A DNA stretch of 64,000 nt from Clostridiaceae bacterium (GCA_012841015.1 DUVN01000006.1:1-64000), one strand, 5' to 3'; counted from the first letter of the stretch, positions 1 to 9,213 are shown. A program made the numbers and translations. The notes: generated from the letters alone by a model not told the origin.

Positions 1-200
1 AGCGTAGGATAGTTGCCGGTTTGTTGAGAACCGAAAGTGGCAAGTTGAGCGCACCCATACAGAGCAATTTCGCCCTTCAGCGTAGGATAGTTGCCAGTTT
101 GTTGAGAGCCGAAAGTTACACGTTAAGCGCTTCACTACTGAGCAGTTTTCGTCTTCAGTGTAGGATAGTTGTCAGTTTGTCGAAAACAGAGCACTCTATC
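1..200. repeat. 78-bp tandem repeat array, 2.5 copies, cut by window edge
   Basis: Three copies of a unit beginning AGCGTAGGATAGTTGCC start at 1, 79 and 157, giving an exact period of 78 bp. Copies 1 and 2 are full length and about 70-75% identical by eye; copy 3 fades out after about 45 bp. Seventy-eight is a multiple of three, so one frame stays open across the copies, but there is no ribosome binding site and the peptide resembles nothing I know, so I call it non-coding. The array probably continues upstream of the window. Units are far too long and too diverged for a CRISPR. Confidence 0.8.
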
Positions 201-215
201 AAGCATTCTATATAA

Positions 216-619
216 GCCAGTGTTTGGTTCTCATTGACTTTGTTCTGTTGCGAAATACAGATTTACAGTACTGTCGATTAATTTTCTCAATTTCTTATTT
301 AAATGATCCGGTGGGGTCGTGCTACCTTAGCGGTCTTTTCTGCATATACCATAAACGACGTGGGATAATTGATTTGTGAAATTGAGGGCGTCGGTACCCT
401 CCTTATTAATCTTTACTTCAATTTAAATTCTTCACAAAAATACTTTAACGAGGAATCGCTACTTTGATTATGGTGCTTTTTTGTGAAATGTAGCTCGTTT
501 ATGGAACAACCAAATGATAGGCTGGTCATTAGACGTGAAACAGCACGCCAACGGAATGCTCTCTTGCCACATGCGTTCCGGATTCTAAGTGCGGATTTAA
601 TCACGCGATTAGGAGGATT
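216..619. other. Intergenic region, leader hairpin only
   Basis: No convincing gene is present in these 400 bases. The one structure I see is a potential leader hairpin with arms CGGAATGC (552-559) and GCGTTCCG (573-580), one G-U pair and a 13-nt loop, about 30 nt upstream of the AGGAGG that serves the gene at 620. A sensible promoter could not be picked. Confidence 0.4.
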
Positions 620-1324
620 ATGAAAAATCAGTATATAGGAAGAATTATTTGGGGCATTGCATTGGTGGCTGTAGGAACTATCTTTGCTTTGAATGCGCTC
701 GGGATCACTCAAATCAGTATCTTTTTTGATGGGTGGTGGACTCTCTTTATTATCGTTCCGTCGTTTGTTTGCTTATTTACCCGACGTGGAAAAATGGGAT
801 GTTTAATCGGGCTTGTCGTCGGTGTTTCCTTGCTTCTCTCTGCTCAAGGTATTATCAGTTTTGCCACTGTTTGGAAGCTAGCTATTCCGATTATTATTAT
901 TTTAATCGGTTTAAGGCTGATTTTTACGTCACCGTTCCAACGACAAACGAACAAAATAATTCGAGGACTGAAACGCGATAATGAAGCTCCCGTAAAGGAA
1001 ACGGCAGCTTTTTCAGCACAAAAGATTTGTTTTGATGGTCAGGTTTTTAATGGTGCTGTATTGGATGCTGTTTTTGGAAGTATTTCATGTGACCTTCGAA
1101 ATGCAATTATAGAAAAGGATTGCCTCATTAGTGCATCAGCTGTGTTTGCAGGTATCGAAATAAAAGTACCTGATCATGTACATGTTGAGATTGCCTCTGA
1201 CTCGCTTTTCGGAGGTGTTTCCGATAAGAAGAAAAGTACAAAGGAGCAGGGGGGTCAGTCGAATAAGACGATAACTCTTTTTATCGAGGCTCACTGTGTA
1301 TTTGGAGGTGTAGATATCACATGA
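620..1324 (+). CDS. LiaF-like membrane protein (envelope stress sensor family)
   Basis: A 234-residue protein with four hydrophobic segments in the first half (about 5-25, 33-52, 58-78 and 83-104) followed by a soluble C-terminal half rich in beta-type sequence with glycine turns such as VFGGVDI. This is the arrangement of LiaF/DUF5668-type proteins, in which the C-terminal domain damps or transmits cell-envelope stress signals to a LiaSR-like two-component system. No histidine kinase or response regulator is adjacent, so the partner is unknown. AGGAGG at 611-616 sits correctly for the ATG. The stop overlaps the next ATG by 4 bp, indicating translational coupling. Family assignment is fairly sure; its role here is inferred. 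Confidence 0.75.
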   Translation: MKNQYIGRIIWGIALVAVGTIFALNALGITQISIFFDGWWTLFIIVPSFVCLFTRRGKMGCLIGLVVGVSLLLSAQGIISFATVWKLAIPIIIILIGLRLIFTSPFQRQTNKIIRGLKRDNEAPVKETAAFSAQKICFDGQVFNGAVLDAVFGSISCDLRNAIIEKDCLISASAVFAGIEIKVPDHVHVEIASDSLFGGVSDKKKSTKEQGGQSNKTITLFIEAHCVFGGVDIT

Positions 1325-2130
1325 GATCTTGGCACTATATAATCAAATACGCTGCCATTGCGTTGGCCATTTTGCTGATCATTGGTGTGTTTTCTATACT
1401 AATGCATGTTCTATCTTACTTTATACCTTTTTTTTCCTCTAACACTACAGGTGAAATGAAGACGTATGAGGTGGGAAGCGACATCACTGTTTTGGATATA
1501 GATATTCATCAAGTTGACTTGGAAGTGATGACGGCACTTGATTCTAATTTTAAGGTGGAAAGTAATTACAACTATTTATCTGTGCTCGAGAAGGATAATG
1601 AGCTACACATACAAGATAAAAGAGGATTTCACTTCAATATTCGCGGTAATGCCGTGCTTAAACTGTATGTCCCTTATGGTAAGGTGTTAGAAAAAGCAGA
1701 TATCAATACAGGTACAGGGACAACGGACTTAGAGAACTTGCAGACAAAAGTGATCAAATTAGAACTTGGTGCCGGAAAGGCTGTTTTAGAGAAAATATCG
1801 GTTGTTGACCATGCTTTTGTCGATGCCGGTGCAGGAAAAGTTGTGATCAAAGACAGTCAGTTTAAGAATCTAGATTTAGACATGGGTGTCGGAAATTTCG
1901 AGTTTTCCGGTTTGCTTCTAGGCAAAAACGTACTGAAACAAGGAGTCGGTTCGAGTCAAATTGATTTGGTCGGCTCTTTAGACGATTATACAATTCATGT
2001 TGAAAAGGGGCTTGGCAGCGTTCGTGTTGGTAAGGAAAATGTGAAAGATAATACACAACTCGGGCAAGGTGACAGGGTGATCTCTTTTAAGGGAGGTGTC
2101 GGTTCTGTCAAGATCGATTTTACAGAATAA
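1321..2130 (+). CDS. DUF4097-like membrane-anchored beta-repeat protein
   Basis: A 269-residue protein with one N-terminal membrane anchor (about residues 9-34) and an extracytoplasmic domain made of short repeated strands with GAGK, GVGN and GVGS turns, typical of the DUF4097 (adhesin-like, beta-helix) family. Such proteins are commonly coupled to LiaF-like proteins in Firmicutes envelope-stress operons. It overlaps the upstream gene by ATGA, so both are surely co-translated and probably work together. No enzymatic motif is visible and the ligand is unknown. Confidence 0.7.
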   Translation: MRSWHYIIKYAAIALAILLIIGVFSILMHVLSYFIPFFSSNTTGEMKTYEVGSDITVLDIDIHQVDLEVMTALDSNFKVESNYNYLSVLEKDNELHIQDKRGFHFNIRGNAVLKLYVPYGKVLEKADINTGTGTTDLENLQTKVIKLELGAGKAVLEKISVVDHAFVDAGAGKVVIKDSQFKNLDLDMGVGNFEFSGLLLGKNVLKQGVGSSQIDLVGSLDDYTIHVEKGLGSVRVGKENVKDNTQLGQGDRVISFKGGVGSVKIDFTE

Positions 2131-2298
2131 TTGAAACTCGAATTGTTCAATTGCTCATTTGATTGCAAGCAATAGCCTTGGCGATTCAGTGTGCTTATTG
2201 CCGGTTTCTATGTGCTGTCTAGATTGGGCATGATTGGTGGACAATAATCGTTTTGCATCAGTGGACTGATGAGTGTAGGAGATATGAGGTAAGTATTG

Positions 2299-2988
2299 AT
2301 GGTGGATTGTAAGGAAGAAAAGAAGAGCGTAGTGATTTTTGATCTTGACGGTACGCTGCAGAAGACATTGCCGTCCATCACCATTTCAAGCAATATGATG
2401 TTGGACCGTTTTGGTCTTCCCAACCTCACGCAGGGTACTGTTGTGCGATTTATTGGTAAGGGCTCGCGTGTACTCGCGGAAAGCGTCATGCGTTATTCGG
2501 GTATTAATGATCCGGGCACAATTGAAGAGGCTTTTCGTATCTATACGGAAATATTCGATGAGCACTGTACCGACGAGCTTGAGCCCTATGAAGGCATTCC
2601 CGAAATGTTTGAACGCCTTCTTGCGATGGGCGTTGAGCTTGCTGTTGTGACGAATAAAAATATGTCGATGGCTCCTCGTGTCCTAGCAACGTCCTTTCCT
2701 TTGGAGCTCTTTTCGGAAATTCGCGGTTTTAGTCCTGATTTCCCTCTCAAACCTGATCCGACTCAGACGATCGATGTGCTGGAAAAGCTTGGAGCATCGC
2801 CTGATTCTTCCTTTTTCGTCGGTGACAGTGACATTGATGTGCTGACGGGCAGAAATGCTGGAATGCGTACGATCGCTGTCAAATGGGGTTACCAGCCGAT
2901 CGAACAGCTACGGGCTGTCCGTCCCGATTATTTCGCAGAAAGTCCTGAAGACTTGACGGCGTATGTTGGACGTGTCTTGTCGCGATAA
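2299..2988 (+). CDS. HAD-family hydrolase, phosphoglycolate phosphatase-like
   Basis: A 229-residue soluble HAD phosphatase. Motif I is FDLDGT near residues 14-19 (nucleophile Asp and acid/base Asp), motif II is VTNKN in the middle, and motif IV is VGDSDIDVLTGRNAG with the Mg-binding aspartates, followed by AVKWGY, the usual phosphoglycolate phosphatase-type ending. A helical cap lies between motifs I and II. The true substrate cannot be read from sequence; phosphoglycolate or a nucleoside monophosphate is likely. I start at ATG 2299 rather than TTG 2296 because GAGGT at 2286-2290 is better spaced for it. It converges on the following minus-strand gene with a 16-bp gap. Confidence 0.8.
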   Translation: MVDCKEEKKSVVIFDLDGTLQKTLPSITISSNMMLDRFGLPNLTQGTVVRFIGKGSRVLAESVMRYSGINDPGTIEEAFRIYTEIFDEHCTDELEPYEGIPEMFERLLAMGVELAVVTNKNMSMAPRVLATSFPLELFSEIRGFSPDFPLKPDPTQTIDVLEKLGASPDSSFFVGDSDIDVLTGRNAGMRTIAVKWGYQPIEQLRAVRPDYFAESPEDLTAYVGRVLSR

Positions 2989-3004
2989 AGTGTCGGATCG
3001 CTAC

Positions 3005-4750
3005 TTATCCGTTCTGCTCTCGCTTTTCTTGCTCCATTGCCTCGAGTTTTCTTGTGTCGATTTTGCCAACGGCTGTTTTGGGAAATTCATCGATGAATTC
3101 GATTTCGTCAGGAACAGCATAGCGCAATAATTGCTGTCGGATAGTCTCTTTAATTTTTCTTTCTAAAAGCTGCTTGTCAGTCCCTTCTCGGACGCTGACA
3201 AACGCCTTGACGACTTGCATTTTGTACGGATGTGGAATGCCGATCGCCGCTACTTGCAGGACTTCAGGAAGCTCTGCGATGAGCATCTCGACTTGTGACG
3301 GATAGACGGGGATACCGGAGACTTTAATCATCCGCTTGATCCGGCTTGTAAAATGGTAGAATCCGTCAGGATCGCGCCATCCGAGATCACCTGTTTCAAC
3401 CCAAAATTGCCCATCGTCATGTTTTCGTATGGCGTTTGCCGTCGCCTTAGGGTCGTTTAAATATCCTCTCATGACGGTCGGCCCAGTCACACATATCTCG
3501 CCCGTTTCACCGTCTGAGAGCGTAACTCTCGTGACAGGGTCGATGATTTTCATCTTCATACATGCGAGGGGGAAACCGATTCCATTGCGATCAGAGGTTT
3601 TTTCGTGCGACAAGCTACAGACGGTGACAGTCTCCGTCAAACCGTATCCTTCTCGCAGTTTGCACGTTGAACCGTGTTCCTTCAGGAAGCGATCAAATCG
3701 CGTTTTTAGTTCAGGCGGTAATGTGTCGCCGCCGCAGAAAATTGCCCTAAAACAAGAAAAGTCGACATCCTTCATGGCGGGTGAATTGAGTATGCCTTCA
3801 AACAGTGTCGGAACACCTGCCATTAAAGTTGGGCGGTGCTTCTTTATGACGGAAGCCAACCCGTCTGGAGAAAATTGCGGGACAAGTATACAGCATTGAC
3901 CGTTGACAAGCATCGAATGCATACCGATGCATAGCCCGAAGCCGTGAAACAGGGGGAGGATGGTGACCATCGAGTGGCCTTTGACGGTGGAACAGCCGGG
4001 CTGTTCACCGACGGCCCATATAATTTGGTAGGCGATGACGTTGAAGTTATGGTCAGAAAGCTCAATGATTTTTGGATCTGCTGTCGTACCGCCGCTGTGC
4101 AGGTAGACGGAGACTCTATGTGGATCGCCGTGTTCAGAGGGGAGTACACTGTGCCTTGTTGTTCCTTTTTTGATCATATCTTTCCACAGGATCCAGTGTT
4201 TGTTTCGAGGCATCATTTTGGTAACTTTACGTCCTTTTGCCAGCCATAACCCTATGCGGCTGACAAGGTCGCCTGAACCTGCCATGGGGACGACAATCAT
4301 GAGCTCAAGACGTGTTGTACAGCGCTTTTCTTCGAGAGATGAAGCAAGACGCGGGAGAAATAGCTCCGGAAATGCAAGAAAACGGCTCTTTGTTGAGGTG
4401 ACCGAATCGATAACGACAGCTGGAGGCGCGAGCGGATGAATCATATTACAGATTCCGCCTATTCGGTTGACAGCATAGAAGAGGACGACTGTCTCGGGAA
4501 TGTTTGGCATACAAAATGAGAAGACGTCGCCCTTTTTAAAACCGATCGCGGCAAGGCCACGGATACAGGCATCAATGCGCTCATTTAGCTCTCCATAGGT
4601 AATGCGGGCGCCAAGGAATGAGATTGCCTGTTCTTGAGGACGAGACGTCCAAACTTCTTCAAGCATTTCTGTCATCGTTTTTTCAGGAATATCGAAAGTC
4701 TCACGAAAAGACTCATCTAAAATCGTTGGATTAGGAAATTGTTGTATCAC
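3005..4750 (-). CDS. AMP-binding acyl-CoA synthetase / ligase
   Basis: About 581 residues, the length of a long- or medium-chain fatty acid-CoA ligase. The ATP/AMP loop YLHSGGTTADPK, the motif YGLTETVTV, the TGDLGWRDPDGFY motif with the ribose-binding Asp, and a C-terminal lysine in KTAVGKIDTRKL are all present, so it should adenylate a carboxylic acid and transfer it to CoA. Start choice: the upstream ATG at 4768 has no ribosome binding site and itself forms part of ATGAGGAG; GTG at 4750 lies 10 nt after this AGGAG and is preferred. It stands alone on the minus strand, so its substrate and pathway are not revealed by neighbours. Confidence 0.85.
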   Translation of the reverse strand: MIQQFPNPTILDESFRETFDIPEKTMTEMLEEVWTSRPQEQAISFLGARITYGELNERIDACIRGLAAIGFKKGDVFSFCMPNIPETVVLFYAVNRIGGICNMIHPLAPPAVVIDSVTSTKSRFLAFPELFLPRLASSLEEKRCTTRLELMIVVPMAGSGDLVSRIGLWLAKGRKVTKMMPRNKHWILWKDMIKKGTTRHSVLPSEHGDPHRVSVYLHSGGTTADPKIIELSDHNFNVIAYQIIWAVGEQPGCSTVKGHSMVTILPLFHGFGLCIGMHSMLVNGQCCILVPQFSPDGLASVIKKHRPTLMAGVPTLFEGILNSPAMKDVDFSCFRAIFCGGDTLPPELKTRFDRFLKEHGSTCKLREGYGLTETVTVCSLSHEKTSDRNGIGFPLACMKMKIIDPVTRVTLSDGETGEICVTGPTVMRGYLNDPKATANAIRKHDDGQFWVETGDLGWRDPDGFYHFTSRIKRMIKVSGIPVYPSQVEMLIAELPEVLQVAAIGIPHPYKMQVVKAFVSVREGTDKQLLERKIKETIRQQLLRYAVPDEIEFIDEFPKTAVGKIDTRKLEAMEQEKREQNG

Positions 4751-4998
4751 GGTAATAGCTCTCCTCATTAATCACAGTTATACGAAACACACCTAACGCT
4801 TTTTACATTGTCAAGTGGCACGACCAATCAATAATTGGACGATTTATGATAACTTAACTAGTCACATATTCCATTGCCTGCCCTTTCCAAGCGTTAGAAG
4901 TTATTCTATCATTTTGCCAAGGTTTCACATATACTGAGACGTAGCTTCTTAGCCGTCTCATGCCGCATCGTGTAGCAGAAATGAGCGGAGTCGGTAAA

Positions 4999-5015
4999 AT
5001 AATACTAGGTATTAT
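4999..5015. promoter_or_regulatory. Perfect inverted repeat ATAATAC-TAG-GTATTAT, possible operator
   Basis: A 17-bp element with perfect 7-bp arms and a 3-bp centre lies about 125 bp upstream of radA in a 390-bp intergenic region (4751-5138) that otherwise holds no gene I can support. It has operator-like geometry. Which regulator binds and which gene it serves are unknown. Confidence 0.35.
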
Positions 5016-5138
5016 CTTCATATATAAGTCGCTCAACGCGTACGCAATTGGCGAGGTATGCAGATAGATATGCTCTGGCTTAGTGTCGAATAAGTCGAAG
5101 TGACGGCAACAACTGTAGATAAGATTCCGGGAGACAAC

Positions 5139-6536
5139 ATGGCGAAAGTAAAGAAAGTATATGTTTGTAGTGAGTGCGGACATGAGACGAGTGGTTGGCT
5201 TGGCCGATGCCCATCGTGTGAGGCGTGGAATTCGTTTTCTGTTGTGAAGGAAATGCCCGCCAAGTCGTCTACTGTTCACGCTGGTAGCTGGCTGCCTAGC
5301 ACTTCTGACGGAGCGCGTACCGAGGTGATCGATCTGTCAAAGATTGAAGTCGAGGAGATTCGCAGATTGCCAACGACTATCGCTGAACTCGATCGCGTAC
5401 TTGGGGGAGGAATTGACCCGGGGTCGCTGATTCTCTTAGGTGGTGATCCTGGTATCGGCAAATCGACATTGGCTCTTGAGATCTTAGGTCATATTCCTGA
5501 GGATGAGATTCTCTATGTTAGTGGTGAAGAATCTGAAACGCAGATAAGGATGCGCTGTGAGCGCCTTGAGCTTGGTGATAAGGCGATTCCATTGTTGACG
5601 ACGACGAATTTCTCGATAGTTGAAAAGATTATTCTTGAGCTGAGGCCTACGTTCGCCGTCATCGACTCGATTCAGACTGTCTATTCCGATGATCTGACGG
5701 CTGCGCCTGGCTCCGTCTCTCAAGTTCGTGAAGCGGGGATGGGATTTCTGCGTATCGCCAAGAGTTATGGGATTACAATTCTCATGACAGGACATGTTAC
5801 GAAAGAAGGTGCGATTGCTGGCCCGCGAGTTTTAGAGCACATGGTCGATACTGTTCTTTACTTTGAAGGTGAAAGAGACAGCTCATTGCGCATTCTGCGA
5901 TGTGTGAAAAACAGATTCTTTGCGACGGATGAGATCGGGATTTTTGAAATGACGGAAAAAGGTCTCGTGTCGGTCGACCAAGCGACGTGTCTTTTTCTTG
6001 ACGGAAAGCCTCGCAATACGCCTGGTTCCGTCATCACAGCAATTTTGGAGGGGTCTCGTCCTCTTCTACTAGAGTTGCAGGCGCTAACTGTTGCGTCGAA
6101 TTATGGTTCGCCGATCCGTATGGCCCAAGGGATTGACCGCTCGCGATTGATCATGTTGTTGGCTGTTGCCGAGAAGAAGACGAATCTCGACTTCAGCACA
6201 TTGGATGCATATGTCAATGTGACAGGAGGCATGAGGATTCGAGGTACTTCGGCCGATTTGGCGATTTTGGCTGCTTTGCTATCGAGTGTTCGCAACGAGC
6301 CGCTAGGGCTTGAAGCTATTGTGATCGGGGAAGTAGGGCTTACAGGTGAGGTACGCTCTGTGTCGCGCATTTCTGATTATCTTGAAGAGGCGTACCGCGC
6401 AGGGTGGAAGCGCTTTGTTGTGCCTGCCTCTACGCGTTCGAGACTACGCCGTTTTGAAAAAGAGCGCGATGTGCGCGTATATTACGTCAGTGAGTTAAAT
6501 GAGGCGTTTGACCTGTTGTTTGTGAAAAAAGGCTGA
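5139..6536 (+). CDS. radA: DNA repair protein RadA
   Basis: A 465-residue RadA (Sms), a RecA-like branch-migration ATPase for recombination repair. It has an N-terminal four-cysteine zinc finger (C10, C13, C24, C27), Walker A GGDPGIGKST at 101-110, the RadA-specific KNRFF motif near 260, and a Lon-protease-like C-terminal domain (GGMRIRGTSADLAILAALLS region). The start at ATG 5139 matches the family N-terminus MAKVK and has GGGAG at 5129-5133; an in-frame GTG at 5100 would add 13 unlikely residues. ispD follows 24 nt downstream, as is common in Gram-positives where radA sits near cytidylyltransferase genes. Confidence 0.97.
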   Translation: MAKVKKVYVCSECGHETSGWLGRCPSCEAWNSFSVVKEMPAKSSTVHAGSWLPSTSDGARTEVIDLSKIEVEEIRRLPTTIAELDRVLGGGIDPGSLILLGGDPGIGKSTLALEILGHIPEDEILYVSGEESETQIRMRCERLELGDKAIPLLTTTNFSIVEKIILELRPTFAVIDSIQTVYSDDLTAAPGSVSQVREAGMGFLRIAKSYGITILMTGHVTKEGAIAGPRVLEHMVDTVLYFEGERDSSLRILRCVKNRFFATDEIGIFEMTEKGLVSVDQATCLFLDGKPRNTPGSVITAILEGSRPLLLELQALTVASNYGSPIRMAQGIDRSRLIMLLAVAEKKTNLDFSTLDAYVNVTGGMRIRGTSADLAILAALLSSVRNEPLGLEAIVIGEVGLTGEVRSVSRISDYLEEAYRAGWKRFVVPASTRSRLRRFEKERDVRVYYVSELNEAFDLLFVKKG

Positions 6537-6560
6537 TGCTCGGTGGAGGGTTACAGAAGG

Positions 6561-7295
6561 ATGAAAGTGAAAGTATATGCTCTAGTGCTTGCCGCCGGAA
6601 GAGGGACGCGGCTAGGTAGTGACGAGAATAAAATTTTCCGAGCGCTCGGCGGTCGTTCGATCCTTGAACGTTCTGTCGATACTTTAATAAAGTGTGCCGA
6701 TGTCGATCACGTAATAATCGTCGCTGATAAAAATGAGATCGAGCGTGTCGAGCATTTGATAGGAGAGGTTTTTCCCGGCGAGGCGATTCCCGTTGTAAAG
6801 GGCGGTACGTCGAGACAGGAATCTTCTTTGCGGGGACTCTTAGCCATTGAGTGCCTATTTGGTTCGATAACTTCTCAGAGTCATGAGCGACATATCGTTT
6901 TGATTCACGATGCTGCTCGCTGTTTTCTGTCACAGGAACTTGTAGCTGAACTCGTCGATACAATCATGAAAACGCGCTCCGGTGTCGCTCCCGCTGTTGC
7001 CGTGACCGATACGATCAGGCTGGCGGATGAGCGGGGCGAATCGGTTAAGCAGACACTGCCAAGGAATCGATTGGTTGCGATGCAGACTCCTCAGGGCGCG
7101 GATTTTGATATCATGCTTAAGGCGGCGCTCATAGCAGAGGAGGAAGGCGCGCACGTAACGGATGATCTCGAGTTATTGATACGCATTGGCTATCCCGTCA
7201 GACTTATTAAAGGTGACGATCGAAATCTAAAAATTACGATACCGGGAGATATAATTATCGCTGAAGCAATCGTATCTGATGAGATGGAAATGTGA
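6561..7295 (+). CDS. ispD: 2-C-methyl-D-erythritol 4-phosphate cytidylyltransferase
   Basis: A 244-residue IspD that transfers CMP from CTP to methylerythritol phosphate in the non-mevalonate isoprenoid pathway. The nucleotide loop LAAGRGTRLG is at the N-terminus; HDAARCF, VTDTIR and the TPQ motif follow in the usual order, and HVTDDLELL is the usual late motif. I prefer ATG 6561 over an upstream GTG at 6543 because it aligns with the family start; GGAGGG lies about 11 nt upstream. ispF is not adjacent. Confidence 0.95.
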   Translation: MKVKVYALVLAAGRGTRLGSDENKIFRALGGRSILERSVDTLIKCADVDHVIIVADKNEIERVEHLIGEVFPGEAIPVVKGGTSRQESSLRGLLAIECLFGSITSQSHERHIVLIHDAARCFLSQELVAELVDTIMKTRSGVAPAVAVTDTIRLADERGESVKQTLPRNRLVAMQTPQGADFDIMLKAALIAEEEGAHVTDDLELLIRIGYPVRLIKGDDRNLKITIPGDIIIAEAIVSDEMEM

Positions 7296-7373
7296 CATTT
7301 TATGATAGACTATAGAACAATAGATGAACGAAGGTAGTAACCTCATTAATTAATTGATTTTCAGGAGGATTTT

Positions 7374-9155
7374 ATGGCAAAGGCATCCGCACCGACCTCG
7401 ACAAGATTGGTCGCGACGATAAACGCTCGTTATTACCCCGTGGAGGGTGTAGCGGACGCATACTGTTTGAATGGGAGATTCCCGAGCAAAAGGGAGCTTC
7501 GTTCTGTCAATACGACGCTCGATCATGATTCCAAAGGTTCTTTTGTCGCGCTATTCGGCTATTCGTCGGACGGGCAAGCACCAGTATCTGGATGGCAGGA
7601 ATCTCTTACACGTTTAGTGGGGCAGGTCAATTCCGATCGAGGCGATATAGATAATGATATAAACGATCTCGCAGAAACGGCGATGGATGTGACAGGCCGT
7701 ATCAAATTAAGAGAAGACGCCGCTCGTGAGCCATACTTTTCAGGTGTTATTATCCGCGATGGAGAGATAGCTGCCGTGACAGTAGGCGACAGCTTGGCAT
7801 TCATCTATCGGTATGAGGCGCTGTACCCCCTGACAAGCAGCTTGAAAAAGCTCGAGCCGACTGACTTGTATGGCGATCGTGTCGAAGGATTCGAAGATTT
7901 TATTGCCGGAGAGGCGGGAACGATCCGTTATTCTAATATTGCCCAGATTGAGCAGGGTGACCGACTCATCCTATGTAATAGTGAGGTGTTCGATTCTATC
8001 GGTCAGAGCCAGATGATGCGCTATTTGCAAGAAGCGGAAGATTCACTCGATGCAGCTAGTTTGCTCCTAACGGCTGCTGCATCTCAAATGCCGGGCACCC
8101 CGATGCAGGTTGCGGTGGCAGACGTCATCTCGATCAAGGAGGATGATTCGACGGCAGCGCGCTTTAGCTTGGGACGTTTTGCGACACAAGCGATGGAACC
8201 GGTTGTCGAGCCCGTTCAGGAGTCGCCTGATGTTGACCTTGCCAGAACTCAACGTTACCAGAGGCAGGATATGGTCGACACGATGAAAGCGGCGCCTGCC
8301 ATGGAGAAGCCGGCGTCGCCCGATGATAGGTGGGCACGTGATTATTCTGCCGACCCTGAAAGGAAGTCGCCATTCGCTTATGAGAAGCCTGCTGAGCCAG
8401 CTCCTTCTGATAGGGAACCTCTTTTTTCGCCGTATCGCAATTTCGTCGAGGCACCGACGTCAGCGCCACGTTCACCAATTGAAGATGGTGATGTTTTTGC
8501 AGACTATAAAGAAGAGAGCGAGCGCCCTTCTGATCTTCCCGTTTTTGCTTACAGTTCGGAAGCTCAAAGGCGGCGGAGTGCGCAGTACGATGATTTCAGG
8601 CAGCAAGAGGTATGGAATGCCGGTGATGAGTCGAATGATGATCGTCATTACGATCCGTACAGTGATGATGATTATGATGAGCTTGGCTACGAGAGGAGGC
8701 CACGTGCTTCCGATAGCAGAAGACGTCTCGTGTTCTACATCATCTTGATCTCTATTATCATTGTCAGTCTTGTCGCCCTGATTAAGCTTTTGGCAGGAGG
8801 AGGTTCGTCGTCACCATCTGACGAGACGACGACGACATTATCGTCGCAGACAGATCCGATTGTTGCTCCTGATACGACGACGATTCCAACTGATCCGTCC
8901 GCGCCTTCCAAGTCGACGACGACAACAGCGCCACCAGCTACCGGTGATACGATTTACAAAGTGAAGAAAGCAGGTGAAGACCTCGCGTCGATCTCGTCGA
9001 GCTTCAAGAGAATTTATCCGAACGGATTGAATGAAAGAGGTTTAAAGAAGTTGGCGCGTTACAATAATATAGATGATTACCGTAAGGTACTCTCTGTGGG
9101 TCAAGAAATTAAACTGCCGCCGCTTCAGACGTTGAAGGATATGCCGAATGAGTAG
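7374..9155 (+). CDS. Membrane protein: degenerate PP2C-like domain, TM helix, LysM-like domain
   Basis: A 593-residue protein in three parts. Residues 1-255 follow the PPM/PP2C phosphatase pattern: VIIRDGEIAAVTVGDSLAFIYR (around 126-146) matches the family VGDSR strand, and GDRLILCNSEVFDSI matches the usual LLLCSDGLTD segment. However the metal ligands are gone: SDG is NSE, the early DGMGG motif is replaced by YSSDGQ, and the terminal DN is PGTPMQ. A long acidic, proline-rich linker follows, then one transmembrane helix (about 452-475), a Thr/Ser-rich spacer and a LysM-like domain (about 525-585, ending VLSVGQEIKLPPL). I infer a cytoplasmic pseudo-phosphatase tethered to peptidoglycan. AGGAGG precedes the ATG; a terminator follows. 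It shares this layout with the protein at 60511-61980. Confidence 0.65.
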   Translation: MAKASAPTSTRLVATINARYYPVEGVADAYCLNGRFPSKRELRSVNTTLDHDSKGSFVALFGYSSDGQAPVSGWQESLTRLVGQVNSDRGDIDNDINDLAETAMDVTGRIKLREDAAREPYFSGVIIRDGEIAAVTVGDSLAFIYRYEALYPLTSSLKKLEPTDLYGDRVEGFEDFIAGEAGTIRYSNIAQIEQGDRLILCNSEVFDSIGQSQMMRYLQEAEDSLDAASLLLTAAASQMPGTPMQVAVADVISIKEDDSTAARFSLGRFATQAMEPVVEPVQESPDVDLARTQRYQRQDMVDTMKAAPAMEKPASPDDRWARDYSADPERKSPFAYEKPAEPAPSDREPLFSPYRNFVEAPTSAPRSPIEDGDVFADYKEESERPSDLPVFAYSSEAQRRRSAQYDDFRQQEVWNAGDESNDDRHYDPYSDDDYDELGYERRPRASDSRRRLVFYIILISIIIVSLVALIKLLAGGGSSSPSDETTTTLSSQTDPIVAPDTTTIPTDPSAPSKSTTTTAPPATGDTIYKVKKAGEDLASISSSFKRIYPNGLNERGLKKLARYNNIDDYRKVLSVGQEIKLPPLQTLKDMPNE

Positions 9156-9182
9156 ATTTCCCTTGTCAAAGGGATGACAAAT

Positions 9183-9213
9183 GAAAGCCCGGTTTTTTCC
9201 GGGCTTTTCAAAT
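9183..9213 (+). terminator. Rho-independent terminator after the PP2C-like gene
   Basis: Arms AAAGCCCGG and CCGGGCTTT flank a TTTTTT loop, and the 3' side runs into TTTTC. It ends the transcript from ispD or the PP2C-like gene before alaS. Confidence 0.85.

Noticed and set aside
1..200. CRISPR array
   Set aside because: Units of 78 bp with no conserved 25-40 bp repeat and unique spacers; no cas genes in the window.
1..215. Open frame of 64 codons across the 78-bp repeats as a gene
   Set aside because: It is open only because the period is a multiple of three; there is no ribosome binding site and no recognisable product.
413..712. Minus-strand frame of 99 codons
   Set aside because: It overlaps the well-supported gene at 620 and has no ribosome binding site.
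4751..4768. ATG 4768 as the acyl-CoA ligase start
   Set aside because: It has no ribosome binding site and overlaps the AGGAG that serves GTG 4750.
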